Shown piece by piece: positions 8,153 to 17,683 of a DNA stretch of 42,031 nt (within the stretch, counting starts at the first letter, position 1; every line of letters starts with the position of its first letter). The notes beneath the pieces are model-generated. The model saw only the letters and a program-made list of their open reading frames with translations. It searched no databases and was not told the DNA's origin. Position numbers and translations under genes: made by a program. The DNA comes from Bacteroidota bacterium (GTDB taxonomy: Bacteria > Bacteroidota > Ignavibacteria > Kryptoniales > JAKASW01): positions 1 to 42,031 of the forward strand of contig JAKASW010000004.1 in NCBI GenBank assembly GCA_021818875.1, read 5' to 3'.

Positions 8153-10483
8153 CTACCTCGGCAAAATTCTGTAAGTCTTCTTGACCAGGGAGACGTCGGT
8201 CTCCACGAACGGTCGCGGCATAAGCGAACCGGGCCGTGGTGGAAGAGAGAGTCCACCCGGTGATGGAAGGCCGGGAGCGACGCTTATTTCCGTTAGCCGT
8301 AGCGTGTCAGGGTGTGGGATGTTAAGAGAGAGCTTCCAATCTGATCGCGGTCTGCCGAAACAGTACAATATCCACTTTGCATTTTCATGCGATTCCACGG
8401 CAACGCTTGGCACAGGTCTGCCGTTGACATCTGGAGATATTATCCGAGTCAGCATGTTAGCATATAGTTTGATCAAATAGCCATTTGAAGGGGAAGGTAT
8501 CAATAATCTCAAATGGGAGTAACCGCCGCCGCTTGAATCCGACTCCACAGCAATCGAGTCGGCGGACATATCGACGACAGAGGCGTTGGCGACAACTAAA
8601 GGCTGGCCGGTGCCCGGAAAAAAATCCGCTGCTTCTGTCCCGTGCATGTCCTCTATATCTGCGGTGTCTTTGATGAATAGCCGCGTCCACTCGTCGCTTC
8701 GATCGTCGAATGACATCCAGTACGCACTCGTATTGTCAAGATCAACGGCGTAGACCATGCTGTCAGGCTCAGGGTGCTTTACATTGAAATCGTGAGTGAA
8801 GAATCCATCGGAGAAAAGAGCAAGACCGATCAAGAATAACACAGCCGGCAAAATCCATTTATTCGGGGATGTGATGATAGCAAGGTGAGGGAGGAGAGTC
8901 CCAATAGTCAGGATCGAAAGACCAACAACAACTGCTGCCATTTCCGGAAGCAGACCGTTGAGATAAAGGAGGTGTGACAATTGCGTGGCGAGATAAACTC
9001 CCGGTATAGCACAAATCAGAAGCACACCGAATATTAAAGGTGATCTGAAGTCCGCCTTTTTGACGACGAAGAAGAGGAGTAGTGCGAGCGAGCTCAGGAG
9101 AAGCGGCCATTCGGCAACGTAGCTTGCCTCGGGAGCATACCGTGCAGAAAGAATCAGAAAAATGAGCCACCACACGAGTGCTCCGGTTGCCATCTCGGAG
9201 GAACGAAAGAATTTGCGAAGGTAAACGTACCATGTTGCTGTTGCCGCGGCCGCAAATACGATGATCCCCGACAGGACAAAACCGGTGTTGTAGAAATAAC
9301 CGTAGATGAACCGCGATGCTTCGGGGAAATATCCCTGGAGAAATTCCCACAGAAAGAAAGTGCCGGTGCAGAAAACAGCCAGGGGTATGCCGAGGAGAAA
9401 AATCCCAACGATTGATTTGCCAAGTTTGATCACTTCGTTCCGAATGCCGGCGTAAATCATCAGGAGGAAGATTATCAACGTGGCTGCCGTCAATGGTGTC
9501 ACAAGAGAGACGGGATAATAAACGAAATGCGGCCAGAGGAAATTGAAATAAACGTCGTTCACCTCAGCAGCGGGCGGAAGAATCCGATCGCCGTAGTAAC
9601 GGGTCAGAGCGAGCGCGTAAGCTCCGTCGTGTTGCAGGCTGCGCGGGTCGACGTTTGCGTAGTTGTCCAGCTCGCTGTGATACCGATCGGCATCTCCAAT
9701 GAATGCGAAATTGTAGCCCGCGATCCCTTTCGTTTTCAACCTCGTGAAATCCGTATTGTTCGGCGAGCGCTTGTACAAATCATATGCAACGGAAGTCGCC
9801 ACAGCGTCCGGAACGTTTTGTGCCAGATCCTGAATCAGAGTCCCGTTGTTCTCGCTCGTTTCGAACATGAGGACTGGTCCCGAATTGCCTCTTGCCTCGA
9901 AGTTCAGCACGATGCCGATCTTCTTGACAAGCGACTCATTTTCAGCGATTGCTTGTGAACCCAGCATTCCTTCTTCTTCTCCGTCCGTGAAGATGGCGAT
10001 AACATCGTTCCTAAGCGGCGGAGACGACTTCAAAGCGTGAAGCGTCTCAAGTATCGTGGCCACTCCCGATCCATCATCGCTTGCACCCGGGCCGGTCGGA
10101 ACAGAATCATAGTGTGCCATCAGCACCACGGCCTTGCTGTTCGCCGTGCCCGGAAGTCTGGCTACTATGTTAACGACAAAAGCCGCATAGTGAATGCCAT
10201 GAAACATGCCTGTCACAGTTGTGCTGTCGAGAGTCGGCCTGATTCCCATCGCCCGAAGTTGGCCAACTATGTATTCTCGAACCTTCGCTTCTGCAGGAGT
10301 GCCGATCGGGTGCGGCGCTGCCGCAATATGTCTGATGTAGCCCATAGCTCTGTCGGCGGAGAAAACAGAGTCGGGTGCAGTAGCGGGGACCACTCCGGGT
10401 GGTTGCAAGTTGTAAATTGCGCTCGCAGCAACAACGATTAGAAAGAGAAGGGCAATAACAGCGGCTGGAATCGGTTTCATCAC
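8153..10483 (-). CDS. M28-family membrane metallopeptidase (ERMP1/Pff1-like)
   Basis: A hydrophobic N-terminal anchor (about residues 7-25) is followed by an M28 zinc aminopeptidase domain. Ligand residues are visible in MAHYDSV (His124, Asp126), GPGASDDGSG (Asp136/137), TDGEEEG (Glu169-171) and a late His in RYHSELDN. From about residue 325 to 560 there are eight or so membrane segments, then a C-terminal soluble domain. This layout matches the multi-pass M28 peptidases known from eukaryotic vacuole and ER and from bacterial homologues. The catalytic part should face the periplasm. The ribosome site before 10483 is weak and a second ATG lies at 10480. It converges with the S9 gene. Confidence 0.9.
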   Translation of the reverse strand: MMKPIPAAVIALLFLIVVAASAIYNLQPPGVVPATAPDSVFSADRAMGYIRHIAAAPHPIGTPAEAKVREYIVGQLRAMGIRPTLDSTTVTGMFHGIHYAAFVVNIVARLPGTANSKAVVLMAHYDSVPTGPGASDDGSGVATILETLHALKSSPPLRNDVIAIFTDGEEEGMLGSQAIAENESLVKKIGIVLNFEARGNSGPVLMFETSENNGTLIQDLAQNVPDAVATSVAYDLYKRSPNNTDFTRLKTKGIAGYNFAFIGDADRYHSELDNYANVDPRSLQHDGAYALALTRYYGDRILPPAAEVNDVYFNFLWPHFVYYPVSLVTPLTAATLIIFLLMIYAGIRNEVIKLGKSIVGIFLLGIPLAVFCTGTFFLWEFLQGYFPEASRFIYGYFYNTGFVLSGIIVFAAAATATWYVYLRKFFRSSEMATGALVWWLIFLILSARYAPEASYVAEWPLLLSSLALLLFFVVKKADFRSPLIFGVLLICAIPGVYLATQLSHLLYLNGLLPEMAAVVVGLSILTIGTLLPHLAIITSPNKWILPAVLFLIGLALFSDGFFTHDFNVKHPEPDSMVYAVDLDNTSAYWMSFDDRSDEWTRLFIKDTADIEDMHGTEAADFFPGTGQPLVVANASVVDMSADSIAVESDSSGGGYSHLRLLIPSPSNGYLIKLYANMLTRIISPDVNGRPVPSVAVESHENAKWILYCFGRPRSDWKLSLNIPHPDTLRLTEISVAPGLPSPGGLSLPPRPGSLMPRPFVETDVSLVKKTYRILPR

Positions 10484-11075
10484 TTAGTGGCTTTCGATTC
10501 TTATTTATCAATCACAAGTTCGTAAATCCATAACTGGAAAGCTAATACCGCGAGATAAACATGAGCGGGGGAACGTGAATTTACGAAGTAAGCCGATTTT
10601 TTGGGAGAGCCATTGCGCCGAATTTGATCGCTTCTGGAAAATTAACTGTTTCTAACCTTTATTCGGTATTTACAGTGGTCCTGCGGGTTTACTTCCACAA
10701 CTACGACCAGCAGTAGATTATTTACATGATGGTACAGGCGCTATTCGACTGCCGGTAAGAATAACTGTTCCCATTGGATACGCCCGGAGATTAAGAACCA
10801 TTAACGTAGATTCAACATTAGATCTGTGGACACTTACTTTCTTGTGTTTTACTTTACGCGGGGATTCCTACGAGCAGTTCTCTCAGGAACTACTGACGAG
10901 AGAAGACGTTCGTGCTTGATGAGGAATTCGGCCCTGCGTGGTGACAAGGCTTCTTTGTTAAAATATGGATAACCATAGAGAAGCCAGTCGAGTTGTTGGT
11001 GAAGGTGCGACATCGATGAACATGGATCCATGATAGAAACACAAAGTCATGGATTAAATGAGTTGGAGGCGTACC
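10484..11075. other. 592-base intergenic region, no gene recognised
   Basis: It separates the M28 gene (minus) from the T9SS-sorted protein (plus) and should hold both promoters, but I find no convincing -35/-10 pair. TTCGTAAAT (10519-10527) recurs inverted as ATTTACGAA (10579-10587), a possible regulatory or structural element. A 60-codon minus-strand frame near 10849-11031 has no family signature. I could not match any frame here to a known protein. Confidence 0.4.
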
Positions 11076-12416
11076 ATGATGGGATTGATACGAAAAGGAA
11101 GAAGGAGGGGCTGGGGCGGAAAAGGGAAATGGCTCGCACTCACCGCAAGCATATTTTTCGTATTCTGTGGACGTGCGTCAGCCGAGTGGAAACAGCTTGA
11201 CGTAGGTAAGCCCAGTGATGGAGTACCCACACAGTACCAGTACCTTGCTGGATACGGTAACACTATCTTCGTTGTATTGGCGCCGAATGTTACAGGCGGC
11301 TCTGACACCCTTTACTTTTCCACAGATGACGGAGAGAGCTGGAGAGCTGACTCTCACCTGCCAAACAGACTGATCTCGTCTATTTCCGTGATTGATTCCA
11401 GTGTCTACCTCATGACAAACGGCGGAATCTTTCAGTCTTCCGATGATGGGATTTCTTGGAATCCGATAAACGGAGGCGTAATGGATACCACTTACCCCAC
11501 TATACTCGTGAAGGCTGGAACGAACATTATCGCCGCGACGCAAGAGAATGGCGAGACATACCTGTCCACAGACCGCGGCACAACTTGGGCAAACGTCGGA
11601 CGGGATTTCCCTATGGTTAAAGCTCTTTCCTCATATGATTCAGACGTTTTCGCCGGCACATCAGGAGGCGTTTATCTGTCCACAGACGATGGGTTGCATT
11701 GGTCCAATTTGAATGATACCCTTGTAAATATTGGCGCATTCGCCATTAGCGGAGCGTCAGTATTTGCGGGGAGAGTGCAGGGTGGATTTCCCGTTTCGGC
11801 TCCACCCCTGCCGCCGGGAGGCGCATTCCGTTCTACTGATGGTGGCGCTACATGGTCCTCCTACGACAGCGGACTTTCATCATATTTGTTAGCCTATCTC
11901 CCTGGCCCCCAAGTATATTCCATGGTGTCTCGCGGATCTTACGTGTATGCTGGAGCAGACAGCGGCGTATATGCATCCAGCATAAACGGAAGTGGTTGGA
12001 CCCAAATAGATGACGGCTTACCTGAGGTAACAGCGTGGAACATCTATAGTAACGATTCGAGCATTTTTGTTGGTACGGAGTTCGACGGCATATGGGAACG
12101 TCCACTGTCTCAGGTGACTTCGATCATCGATAAGCCAAGTCTTACGGTACCCTCATCGTTCAGGTTGTTCCAGAATTACCCTAATCCCTTTAATCCGACA
12201 ACCACCATAAAATTCGATGTTGCGAGACAGACCCGTGTGATCTTGGATGTATACGACGTGCTTGGCCGCGTTGTGGCGACACTTGTGGAGGGAGAAGAGT
12301 CGGCAGGATACCACGAAGTGAGCTTCAATGGTTCAAGCTTTGCCAGCGGTGTATATTTCTACAGGATGAGCGCGAGGAATTTCATCTCAGTCAGGAAATT
12401 CTTGCTCTTGAAGTAA
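11076..12416 (+). CDS. Secreted BNR/YCF48-like beta-propeller protein with type-A T9SS sorting domain
   Basis: The start is the ATG at 11076, six bases after GGAGG (11065-11069). An Arg/Lys-rich N-terminus and a hydrophobic run ending near GRASA form a signal peptide. The middle holds at least five repeats of the type 'STDDG-SW-' (FSTDDGESW, QSSDDGISW, LSTDRGTTW, LSTDDGLHW, RSTDGGATW), the BNR/photosystem-assembly style propeller blade. The last 80 or so residues are a type IX secretion C-terminal domain: LFQNYPNPFNPTTTIKFDV, then VYDVLGRVV, a Gly-Tyr-His turn and GVYFYRM ending in KFLLLK. Export through T9SS and cell-surface anchoring or release are expected. The binding target is unknown. 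Confidence 0.93.
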   Translation: MMGLIRKGRRRGWGGKGKWLALTASIFFVFCGRASAEWKQLDVGKPSDGVPTQYQYLAGYGNTIFVVLAPNVTGGSDTLYFSTDDGESWRADSHLPNRLISSISVIDSSVYLMTNGGIFQSSDDGISWNPINGGVMDTTYPTILVKAGTNIIAATQENGETYLSTDRGTTWANVGRDFPMVKALSSYDSDVFAGTSGGVYLSTDDGLHWSNLNDTLVNIGAFAISGASVFAGRVQGGFPVSAPPLPPGGAFRSTDGGATWSSYDSGLSSYLLAYLPGPQVYSMVSRGSYVYAGADSGVYASSINGSGWTQIDDGLPEVTAWNIYSNDSSIFVGTEFDGIWERPLSQVTSIIDKPSLTVPSSFRLFQNYPNPFNPTTTIKFDVARQTRVILDVYDVLGRVVATLVEGEESAGYHEVSFNGSSFASGVYFYRMSARNFISVRKFLLLK

Positions 12417-12439
12417 AATCGCAAAGCTCTTCAAAAGAA

Positions 12440-12474
12440 GAGGGCTCCGTTCTTCAAGCGGAGCCCTCAGTTTT
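12440..12474. terminator. Bidirectional rho-independent terminator
   Basis: GAGGGCTCCG (12440-12449) and CGGAGCCCTC (12459-12468) form a perfect ten-base stem with a nine-base loop, followed by AGTTTT on the plus strand and by TTCTTTT on the minus strand. It lies between the convergent ends of the T9SS-sorted protein and the export operon, so it should stop transcripts from both sides. Confidence 0.9.
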
Positions 12475-12537
12475 GCAGCTCACACAATTACTACTTTCAG
12501 CTCTCCATTAAGCGACTGCAAAACGCTCGTGTCTATC

Positions 12538-13287
12538 TCACACCTGAATCCTCTCGAACAGCATGCTCCCGAGTCCGAGAAGAGCGGCTGCCAATAAAAA
12601 CAACACCACCATGTCGGTTGTCATTCCAAATGCTGCCTCGCTGCCGATGAATGAGAACCTGAGCCCGTCGACTCCATAGCTCAGCGGATCGAGCATTGCG
12701 ATAATGTCCATGACTTTCGGCAGCCCTTCGAGAGGGAAGAGGGCGCCGGAAAGGAAAAAGATCGGCATCACGAGGAAATTCATAATCAGCTGGAAGCCCT
12801 GCATATCTTCCATCGTCGAGGCGAGCGCGATCCCGAGTGAAGTGAAAAGGATGGCAACAAGAAAAACAACGATCGCGCCGAGCGGCAGGAGGATTAGATC
12901 GTGTGGCCTGAAGCCGACGATCAAAGTAAGGACAAAAACTATCACTCCCTGTATCGAGGCGACTGTTGCACCGCCGAGCGTTTTTCCTAACATGATCTGG
13001 AATCTTGATACAGGCGCGACCATGGTCTCCTTGAGGAAGCCGAATTGCCTGTCCCAGATTACGTCGATGCCCGAAAAGATTGCCGTAAAGAGTACGCTCA
13101 TGATAATTATGCCGGGGGCAAGGAATTGCATGTAATTGCCGGCACCGGCTTTCTTGAATACCGCCCCGAATCCGAATCCGAATGCCAGCAAGAAAAGCAA
13201 AGGCTGTCCGAGAGAACCGACGATTCTCGATTTAGATCTGAAATATTTCTTGAGCTGTCTGAGCCACATTATATAGATTACGTCCAT
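12538..13287 (-). CDS. ABC-2 type export permease (DrrB-like)
   Basis: 249-residue integral membrane protein with about six hydrophobic segments and the ABC-2 permease pattern. The first segment LGQPLLFLLAFGFGFGAVF follows an amphipathic N-terminus. The conserved block LAPGIIIMSVLFTAIFSGIDVIWDR and the later MNFLVMPIFFLSGALFPLEGLP are typical of DrrB/NodJ-like permeases. It pairs with the ATPase encoded just upstream (13491-14312). Together they form a half-transporter pair for export of a lipid, polyketide or drug. It is the last gene of the long minus-strand run and ends at the bidirectional terminator. GGAG lies ten bases before the ATG. Confidence 0.9.
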   Translation of the reverse strand: MDVIYIMWLRQLKKYFRSKSRIVGSLGQPLLFLLAFGFGFGAVFKKAGAGNYMQFLAPGIIIMSVLFTAIFSGIDVIWDRQFGFLKETMVAPVSRFQIMLGKTLGGATVASIQGVIVFVLTLIVGFRPHDLILLPLGAIVVFLVAILFTSLGIALASTMEDMQGFQLIMNFLVMPIFFLSGALFPLEGLPKVMDIIAMLDPLSYGVDGLRFSFIGSEAAFGMTTDMVVLFLLAAALLGLGSMLFERIQV

Positions 13288-13317
13288 CGATCTATCACTC
13301 CGTCGTATTTTGTTTCA

Positions 13318-13480
13318 TACAAAAGCATGGCGCAAAGGGCAAGGGGCACAGCGTTCAAAAGGAGACAGGACCACAAAGCAATCTTTGGCTCAACCTCTTA
13401 CTTCTCATATCTGACCTCTGGCTTCTTGCTTATTTTTCCTTGATTCCAACATTGTACTATTCCATCGCTCCACTATTCCG
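13318..13480. repeat. Low-complexity dispersed repeat in operon gap
   Basis: The gap between the two DrrAB-type genes contains GCATGGCGCAAAGGGCAAGG (from about 13324) and, near 13445-13480, an ATTCCA-rich stretch (CTATTCCATCGCTCCACTATT). The first part matches repeats at 14341 and 15652 in the same operon; the second resembles a short stretch near 28263. No gene fits here. Confidence 0.5.
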
Positions 13481-13490
13481 TGCTTTCGGC

Positions 13491-14312
13491 TCACCTCCGC
13501 CTTCCTCCCCAGACCCGTCCCATCATCCTCATTCTATCGACACCGCTTGCTTCTTCCTCTCTGATCTTGTGTCCTGTCAGAGTCAGGAATGCGTCCTCAA
13601 GTGACTCCGCACCTGTTTTTGCTTTCAATTCGGACGGTGTCCCGGTCGCAATGGTTCTCCCGTGATCCATGACGGCAATCCTGTCTGCCACGCGGTCTGC
13701 CTCCTCCATGTAGTGAGTCGTAAAGAAAACCGTCATGCCTTCCTTCTCATTTATGTCCTTCACGTAGCTCCACATATGGTTTCTAGTTTGCGGATCGAGT
13801 CCCAGCGTTGGTTCATCGAGAAAAAGAATTGCCGGATGATGAAGCAACCCTCTGGCAATTTCGAGCCTGCGTTTCATCCCTCCGGAAAAAGTCTTCACCA
13901 ACTCGTCCCTCTTGTCCCACAGCTCGACGAACCTCAGCATCTCTTCGATGCGACTCTTTCTGGTATTATGAGGTATCTTGTAACAGGTGGCATGAAATTC
14001 CATGTTCTCCATCGCCGTCAGGTCGTCGTCGAGGCTCGGATCCTGAAAAACAATTCCGATAGATTTTCTCACACCATTCCTGTCGCTGGTTGTATCGTGT
14101 CCATTTAAGGTCACCGTGCCTTGAGTGGGATGAAGCAGAGTCGTGAGCATTTTGATCGTTGTAGATTTCCCGGCCCCGTTGGGCCCGAGGAAAGCAAATA
14201 TCTCGGCCTTTTTCACTTCGAAAGAGATATTGTCAACTGCTGTAAAGTCCCCGAACTTCTTTACGAGGCCGGAGACGGTTATCACATTGCCGTGGTCTGT
14301 ATTATAACTCAA
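13491..14312 (-). CDS. ABC transporter ATP-binding protein (DrrA/CcmA-like)
   Basis: Complete nucleotide-binding domain: Walker A GPNGAGKST, Q-loop around VFQDPSLDDD, signature FSGGMKRR (a variant of LSGGQ common in the DrrA family), Walker B AILFLDEP, and switch His in FFTTHYMEEA. I start at TTG 14312, eight bases after a GAGG site. The longer open frame to 14375 would add 21 residues read from a low-complexity repeat (14341 onward) and is unlikely. The GLDPQTR block and a C-terminal extension ending in Arg-rich residues are usual for drug/lipid exporters. It should energise the permease at 12538-13287. Confidence 0.9.
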   Translation of the reverse strand: MSYNTDHGNVITVSGLVKKFGDFTAVDNISFEVKKAEIFAFLGPNGAGKSTTIKMLTTLLHPTQGTVTLNGHDTTSDRNGVRKSIGIVFQDPSLDDDLTAMENMEFHATCYKIPHNTRKSRIEEMLRFVELWDKRDELVKTFSGGMKRRLEIARGLLHHPAILFLDEPTLGLDPQTRNHMWSYVKDINEKEGMTVFFTTHYMEEADRVADRIAVMDHGRTIATGTPSELKAKTGAESLEDAFLTLTGHKIREEEASGVDRMRMMGRVWGGRRR

Positions 14313-14340
14313 CTTGAATTCCTCTTTGTAATTTGATATT

Positions 14341-14440
14341 TGAAAAGCGCATAGCGCAAAGGGCAAAGCGTGCAAAGTGGATGGGAGGCAGAGAACAGGC
14401 TCAAATCATCCATCAATCCACTACTCAATTATTTCCACAG
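14341..14440. repeat. Low-complexity dispersed repeat in operon gap
   Basis: AAAGCGCATAGCGCAAAGGG and the following GCAAAGCGTGCAAAG repeat the units GCGCATAGCGC and GCAAAGGGC seen at 13324 and 15652. A CCATCAATCCACTACTC stretch follows. It lies between the FtsX-type permease stop and the DrrA-type start. Confidence 0.5.
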
Positions 14441-15613
14441 TTACTCTCCTCTCAACGCGCTAACGATATTGAGTCGTGCAGCTCTTGCTGAAGGAAGGAA
14501 TCCTCCGACGAATCCCATAATGATTGCGAATATTATAGACGCCTGGATAGTCGATGGGTTCATGGCAAATGAAAATGTCAGATCGGAAAAACTCGTGTAG
14601 TTCAATGTTGTGATCGAAATGAACTGCAGGAATGAAGCGAGTACGATGCCGATGACTCCTCCAATGAGCGCTACCAGGATAGCTTCGAGCAGGAAAACCG
14701 TGAGGACACTTCTTCTAGCGAAACCGAGCGCGCGCATCGTACCTATTTCAACAGTGCGGTTGGCAACTTCCGCGTACATCGTAATCATGGCACCAATCGC
14801 CGCTCCGATGCTGAAAATTACTGTCACGAAGATTCCGAGCACCTTGATAAAGGTCGTAAGCGATTGCGACTGTTCCGCGAAGTATTCAGGCTCTTTCGTC
14901 GGTACGTATTCGCTCAATCGTTTATCCATCGAAAATGCCTCTTTGAATTTCCGGAAGTCGGATGGATTGTCTAATTCCAGGGTAATCGAAGAAACATAAT
15001 TGCCGCGGTGAAAAGCCTGCTGCACTTGCCGGTAATCAGCCCATATTTCGGAGTCGAAACCATTGCCGTGCGCGTCAAAGATGCCTACCACTGTCCAGTA
15101 ATTGCCTGCCAATTTGATCGATCCCCCGATCCGCGTCTGAGGATAAATCTTCGCCACCGCTTCTCCCACGATCACCTGGCGGAGCGAAGGATTGAACATG
15201 TGTCCACGAACGATCTTCACTTTTGGATGCAGCTCAAATATCGTTTGCGCATTAACCCCGCGCACCGTGACGTTGTTGAGTGCACCATTAGGCGACGAGA
15301 GATTGATGACTACAACAGGCTGATCTGAGATGATCGACAGCCCGTAAGAATCTTTTGCGATGTAGGGAAGTGCGGCAACTACATTCTGGACATCTCCGCT
15401 GATGATGCTTGATATTTCTCCGTTCGCACCTTTCCTGGTCACCACAACGTTATCGGGCGATCCGGTCGACACGAGAGTCTTTTTGACTCCATTTGCAAGC
15501 ATGAGCACGGCGGAGAATACAAAGATCACAAGTGTAATTCCTGCTACGGTAATAATGGTAGAAGTTTTTCTGTTCCTGAAATTCTTCATCATGTACTTCA
15601 GCGGAACTTTCAC
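14441..15613 (-). CDS. FtsX/MacB-type ABC permease (first of two in transcription from the terminator side)
   Basis: 390 residues with the MacB/FtsX layout: one N-terminal membrane helix (TIITVAGITLVIFVFSAVLM), a large extracytoplasmic domain of about 200 residues, then three C-terminal helices (ITTFI-region onward, with a block near EIGTMRALGFARRSV). Start is GTG 15613 with GAGGAG eight bases upstream. In MacB-type systems such permeases do not form a channel but transmit force to a periplasmic adaptor. The adaptor, ATPase and a second permease are upstream in the same run, which makes a complete tripartite set. The substrate is unknown. Confidence 0.9.
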   Translation of the reverse strand: MKVPLKYMMKNFRNRKTSTIITVAGITLVIFVFSAVLMLANGVKKTLVSTGSPDNVVVTRKGANGEISSIISGDVQNVVAALPYIAKDSYGLSIISDQPVVVINLSSPNGALNNVTVRGVNAQTIFELHPKVKIVRGHMFNPSLRQVIVGEAVAKIYPQTRIGGSIKLAGNYWTVVGIFDAHGNGFDSEIWADYRQVQQAFHRGNYVSSITLELDNPSDFRKFKEAFSMDKRLSEYVPTKEPEYFAEQSQSLTTFIKVLGIFVTVIFSIGAAIGAMITMYAEVANRTVEIGTMRALGFARRSVLTVFLLEAILVALIGGVIGIVLASFLQFISITTLNYTSFSDLTFSFAMNPSTIQASIIFAIIMGFVGGFLPSARAARLNIVSALRGE

Positions 15614-15651
15614 GGGATTAACTCCTCACATAATTTCAAATCCAATGTACA

Positions 15652-15775
15652 GCATAGCGCAAAGTACATAGCGCATAGCGTTGCGAGAGCCTGCTGCAAT
15701 GAGAACGCAAAGTTGGTTGTCCTCTATCAGGATTCCCTTTTTCGCGCTATGCCCTATGCGCTTTGTGCTTTATGT
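15652..15775. repeat. Inverted pair of dispersed repeats between two permease genes
   Basis: The left arm begins near 15654 (GCATAGCGCAAAGTACATAG, continuing CGCATAGCG). The right arm near 15743-15774 (CGCGCTATGCCCTATGCGCT, continuing TTGTGCTTTATG) is its imperfect reverse complement over about 28 bases, with about 60 bases between. A long hairpin could form in the transcript between the two permease genes. The right arm ends two bases before the stop of the upstream permease. Confidence 0.65.
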
Positions 15776-15776
15776 C

Positions 15777-16934
15777 TCATCCGACAAACCTTATTCCATC
15801 CGCAATTCTTGTATTCATGGCACGCTGGATTGGGAAGATAGCCGCGGCGATCCCGACAAAGACAACTGCAGTGAAAGCAGTTATGAGTGTGATCGATTGT
15901 ACGGATAATTCCGCGCCTAGAAAGTTTGAGAAACTTGCGAAGGAATTTACGAGCGGATATGTCAGAAATATTCCAAGGATTCCACCGAGGAGGGAAACAA
16001 GCAGCGATTCACCGAGTATCATCCCGACAAGATGTCGACCCGAGAATCCGATCGCCTTGAGGACTGCGTATTCTCTTGTCCTTTCTCGCGCCGACATTAT
16101 CATGGTATTTGCCAGGACAAGCATGATTATTCCGACGATTACGAATGACACATAATTCATTGCGGAAATAATTGCACCGACTGAGGCGAGGAATCCCTGC
16201 TGGAACTGCCGCTCCGATTCGGTTTTTGTCTCGGCGGGAGAGTTTGCAAAGAGGGCATCGATCTCCTTGCTTACTTCTCCGGGGTTTGCTCCGTTCGCGA
16301 TTTGCTCGACGTACCATCCTACCTCGTCAGCCCGGCCGGGGAAGGTCTGCTTGACTTCCTCGTTCAGATAATTCCAGTTCAGGAACATCGACATAGCGTC
16401 CGTGCTCTTGAACTCCGGTTTGTAAATCCCTGCCACCTGGAATTCCCATGTGCCGGGATATATGTCGCCATTTATCGTGATGACATCCCCGGCTTTGAAA
16501 TTGTATCGCTGCGCCAGTGCGCTGCCGACGATGCACGAATTCGGTTGGGACTGAAATTCTGCGAATGCTTTTTTACCGATCTCATATTCCGGATAGACTG
16601 AGAAAAAAGTATTCGGATCGACGGCGTATCTTGCGAAGAAATGCTGCTGGTCGATATATGTACCACCAAACCAGTTCATGTAAGTTACCTGTTTAACTCC
16701 GGGCACTTGCTTTATCTGGTTGAAATAGGAAAGCGGGAGCGGGTTTATAAATGTAACGGCATCGCGTGTAACCAGTCTGTCCGCAGATGATGCCCGCACA
16801 CCTGAACCAAAAGCATTCACAACTGTGCGCAGCAGCCCAAATGCCATTACTGCTACCCCGATTCCGAGTATCGTCAGGAATGTTCTGAGCTTATGCCTGA
16901 AGGAATTCTTGAAGATCAATTTCAATACTTTCAT
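15777..16934 (-). CDS. FtsX/MacB-type ABC permease (second copy)
   Basis: 385 residues, same layout as the neighbour at 14441-15613: N-terminal helix (LRTFLTILGIGVAVMAFGLL), a large periplasmic domain, then three helices with AVLKAIGFSGRHLVGMILG between. A GGAGAG ribosome site precedes the ATG. The two permeases are clearly related in plan but not close copies, so they probably form a heterodimer on the ATPase encoded 15 bases upstream (16950-17642). Confidence 0.9.
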   Translation of the reverse strand: MKVLKLIFKNSFRHKLRTFLTILGIGVAVMAFGLLRTVVNAFGSGVRASSADRLVTRDAVTFINPLPLSYFNQIKQVPGVKQVTYMNWFGGTYIDQQHFFARYAVDPNTFFSVYPEYEIGKKAFAEFQSQPNSCIVGSALAQRYNFKAGDVITINGDIYPGTWEFQVAGIYKPEFKSTDAMSMFLNWNYLNEEVKQTFPGRADEVGWYVEQIANGANPGEVSKEIDALFANSPAETKTESERQFQQGFLASVGAIISAMNYVSFVIVGIIMLVLANTMIMSARERTREYAVLKAIGFSGRHLVGMILGESLLVSLLGGILGIFLTYPLVNSFASFSNFLGAELSVQSITLITAFTAVVFVGIAAAIFPIQRAMNTRIADGIRFVG

Positions 16935-16949
16935 TTTTGCACTCTCCGG

Positions 16950-17642
16950 TTAAGCTGCCTGCCCATCGGCTGGAAGAAGATCGCCTTTCTCAAGATGGCG
17001 CAAAGTCTTTGCTCTCGAAGCGGTGTGAGCATCATGTGTTACCAAAACGATGGTCTTCTTGAATTCCGAATTGAGCCTTTGCATTAAAGTCATAATTTCT
17101 TCAGCGGAATTTTTATCGAGGTCGCCGGTCGGCTCGTCAGCGATGAGGATGAGGGGATCAGTTACGATCGCCCGGGCGATTGCGACTCTCTGCTCCTGCC
17201 CGCCGGACAGTTGTTTAGGATAGTAGTTCATTCTCTCGGCGAGTCCCACGATGTTCAGCGCCGCTTCGACATGCTGCTTTCTTTCCTGCTTCGACAACTT
17301 CGTCAGGAGCAAAGGGAGCTCGACGTTCTCAAAAGCCGTGAGAACGGGAATCAGATTATAAAACTGGAAGATGAAACCGATATTCGATGATCGCCATTTT
17401 GCGAGGGCAGATTCGCTGAGTCTCGCAATGTCGGTGCCGCCAACGATAATTTCACCGTCGGTCGGTTTGTCGATGCCGGCTATCAAGTTGAGCAAAGTTG
17501 TCTTGCCGGAACCCGACGGTCCCATCAGCGCAAGGAACTCGCCGTTTCCAACGGAAAGATTTATTCCAGTCAGAACCGGGGTCTCAATACTGTCCCTGCG
17601 ATAAATTTTTGATACCTCTTTGATCTCGATAAGATTTGCCAT
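16950..17642 (-). CDS. MacB/LolD-type ABC ATP-binding protein
   Basis: 230-residue ATPase with Walker [10 protein letters not shown], signature [14 protein letters not shown], Walker [14 protein letters not shown] and His-loop LVTHD. The DEPTGDLD form is typical of the LolD/MacB/FtsE group that works with FtsX-type permeases. A GAGGAG site lies six bases before the ATG. It follows the adaptor gene (17684-18877) by 41 bases and precedes both permeases. Confidence 0.93.
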   Translation of the reverse strand: MANLIEIKEVSKIYRRDSIETPVLTGINLSVGNGEFLALMGPSGSGKTTLLNLIAGIDKPTDGEIIVGGTDIARLSESALAKWRSSNIGFIFQFYNLIPVLTAFENVELPLLLTKLSKQERKQHVEAALNIVGLAERMNYYPKQLSGGQEQRVAIARAIVTDPLILIADEPTGDLDKNSAEEIMTLMQRLNSEFKKTIVLVTHDAHTASRAKTLRHLEKGDLLPADGQAA

Positions 17643-17683
17643 CTATACTCCTCGATAGTTGTTTGTTGAGCATTGAGTATTGC

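Noticed and set aside
10849-11031. 60-codon minus-strand ORF in the 592-base gap
   Set aside because: No ribosome site, no family signature.
14313-14375. N-terminal extension of the DrrA-type ATPase
   Set aside because: It would be translated from the low-complexity repeat; TTG 14312 has a proper ribosome site.
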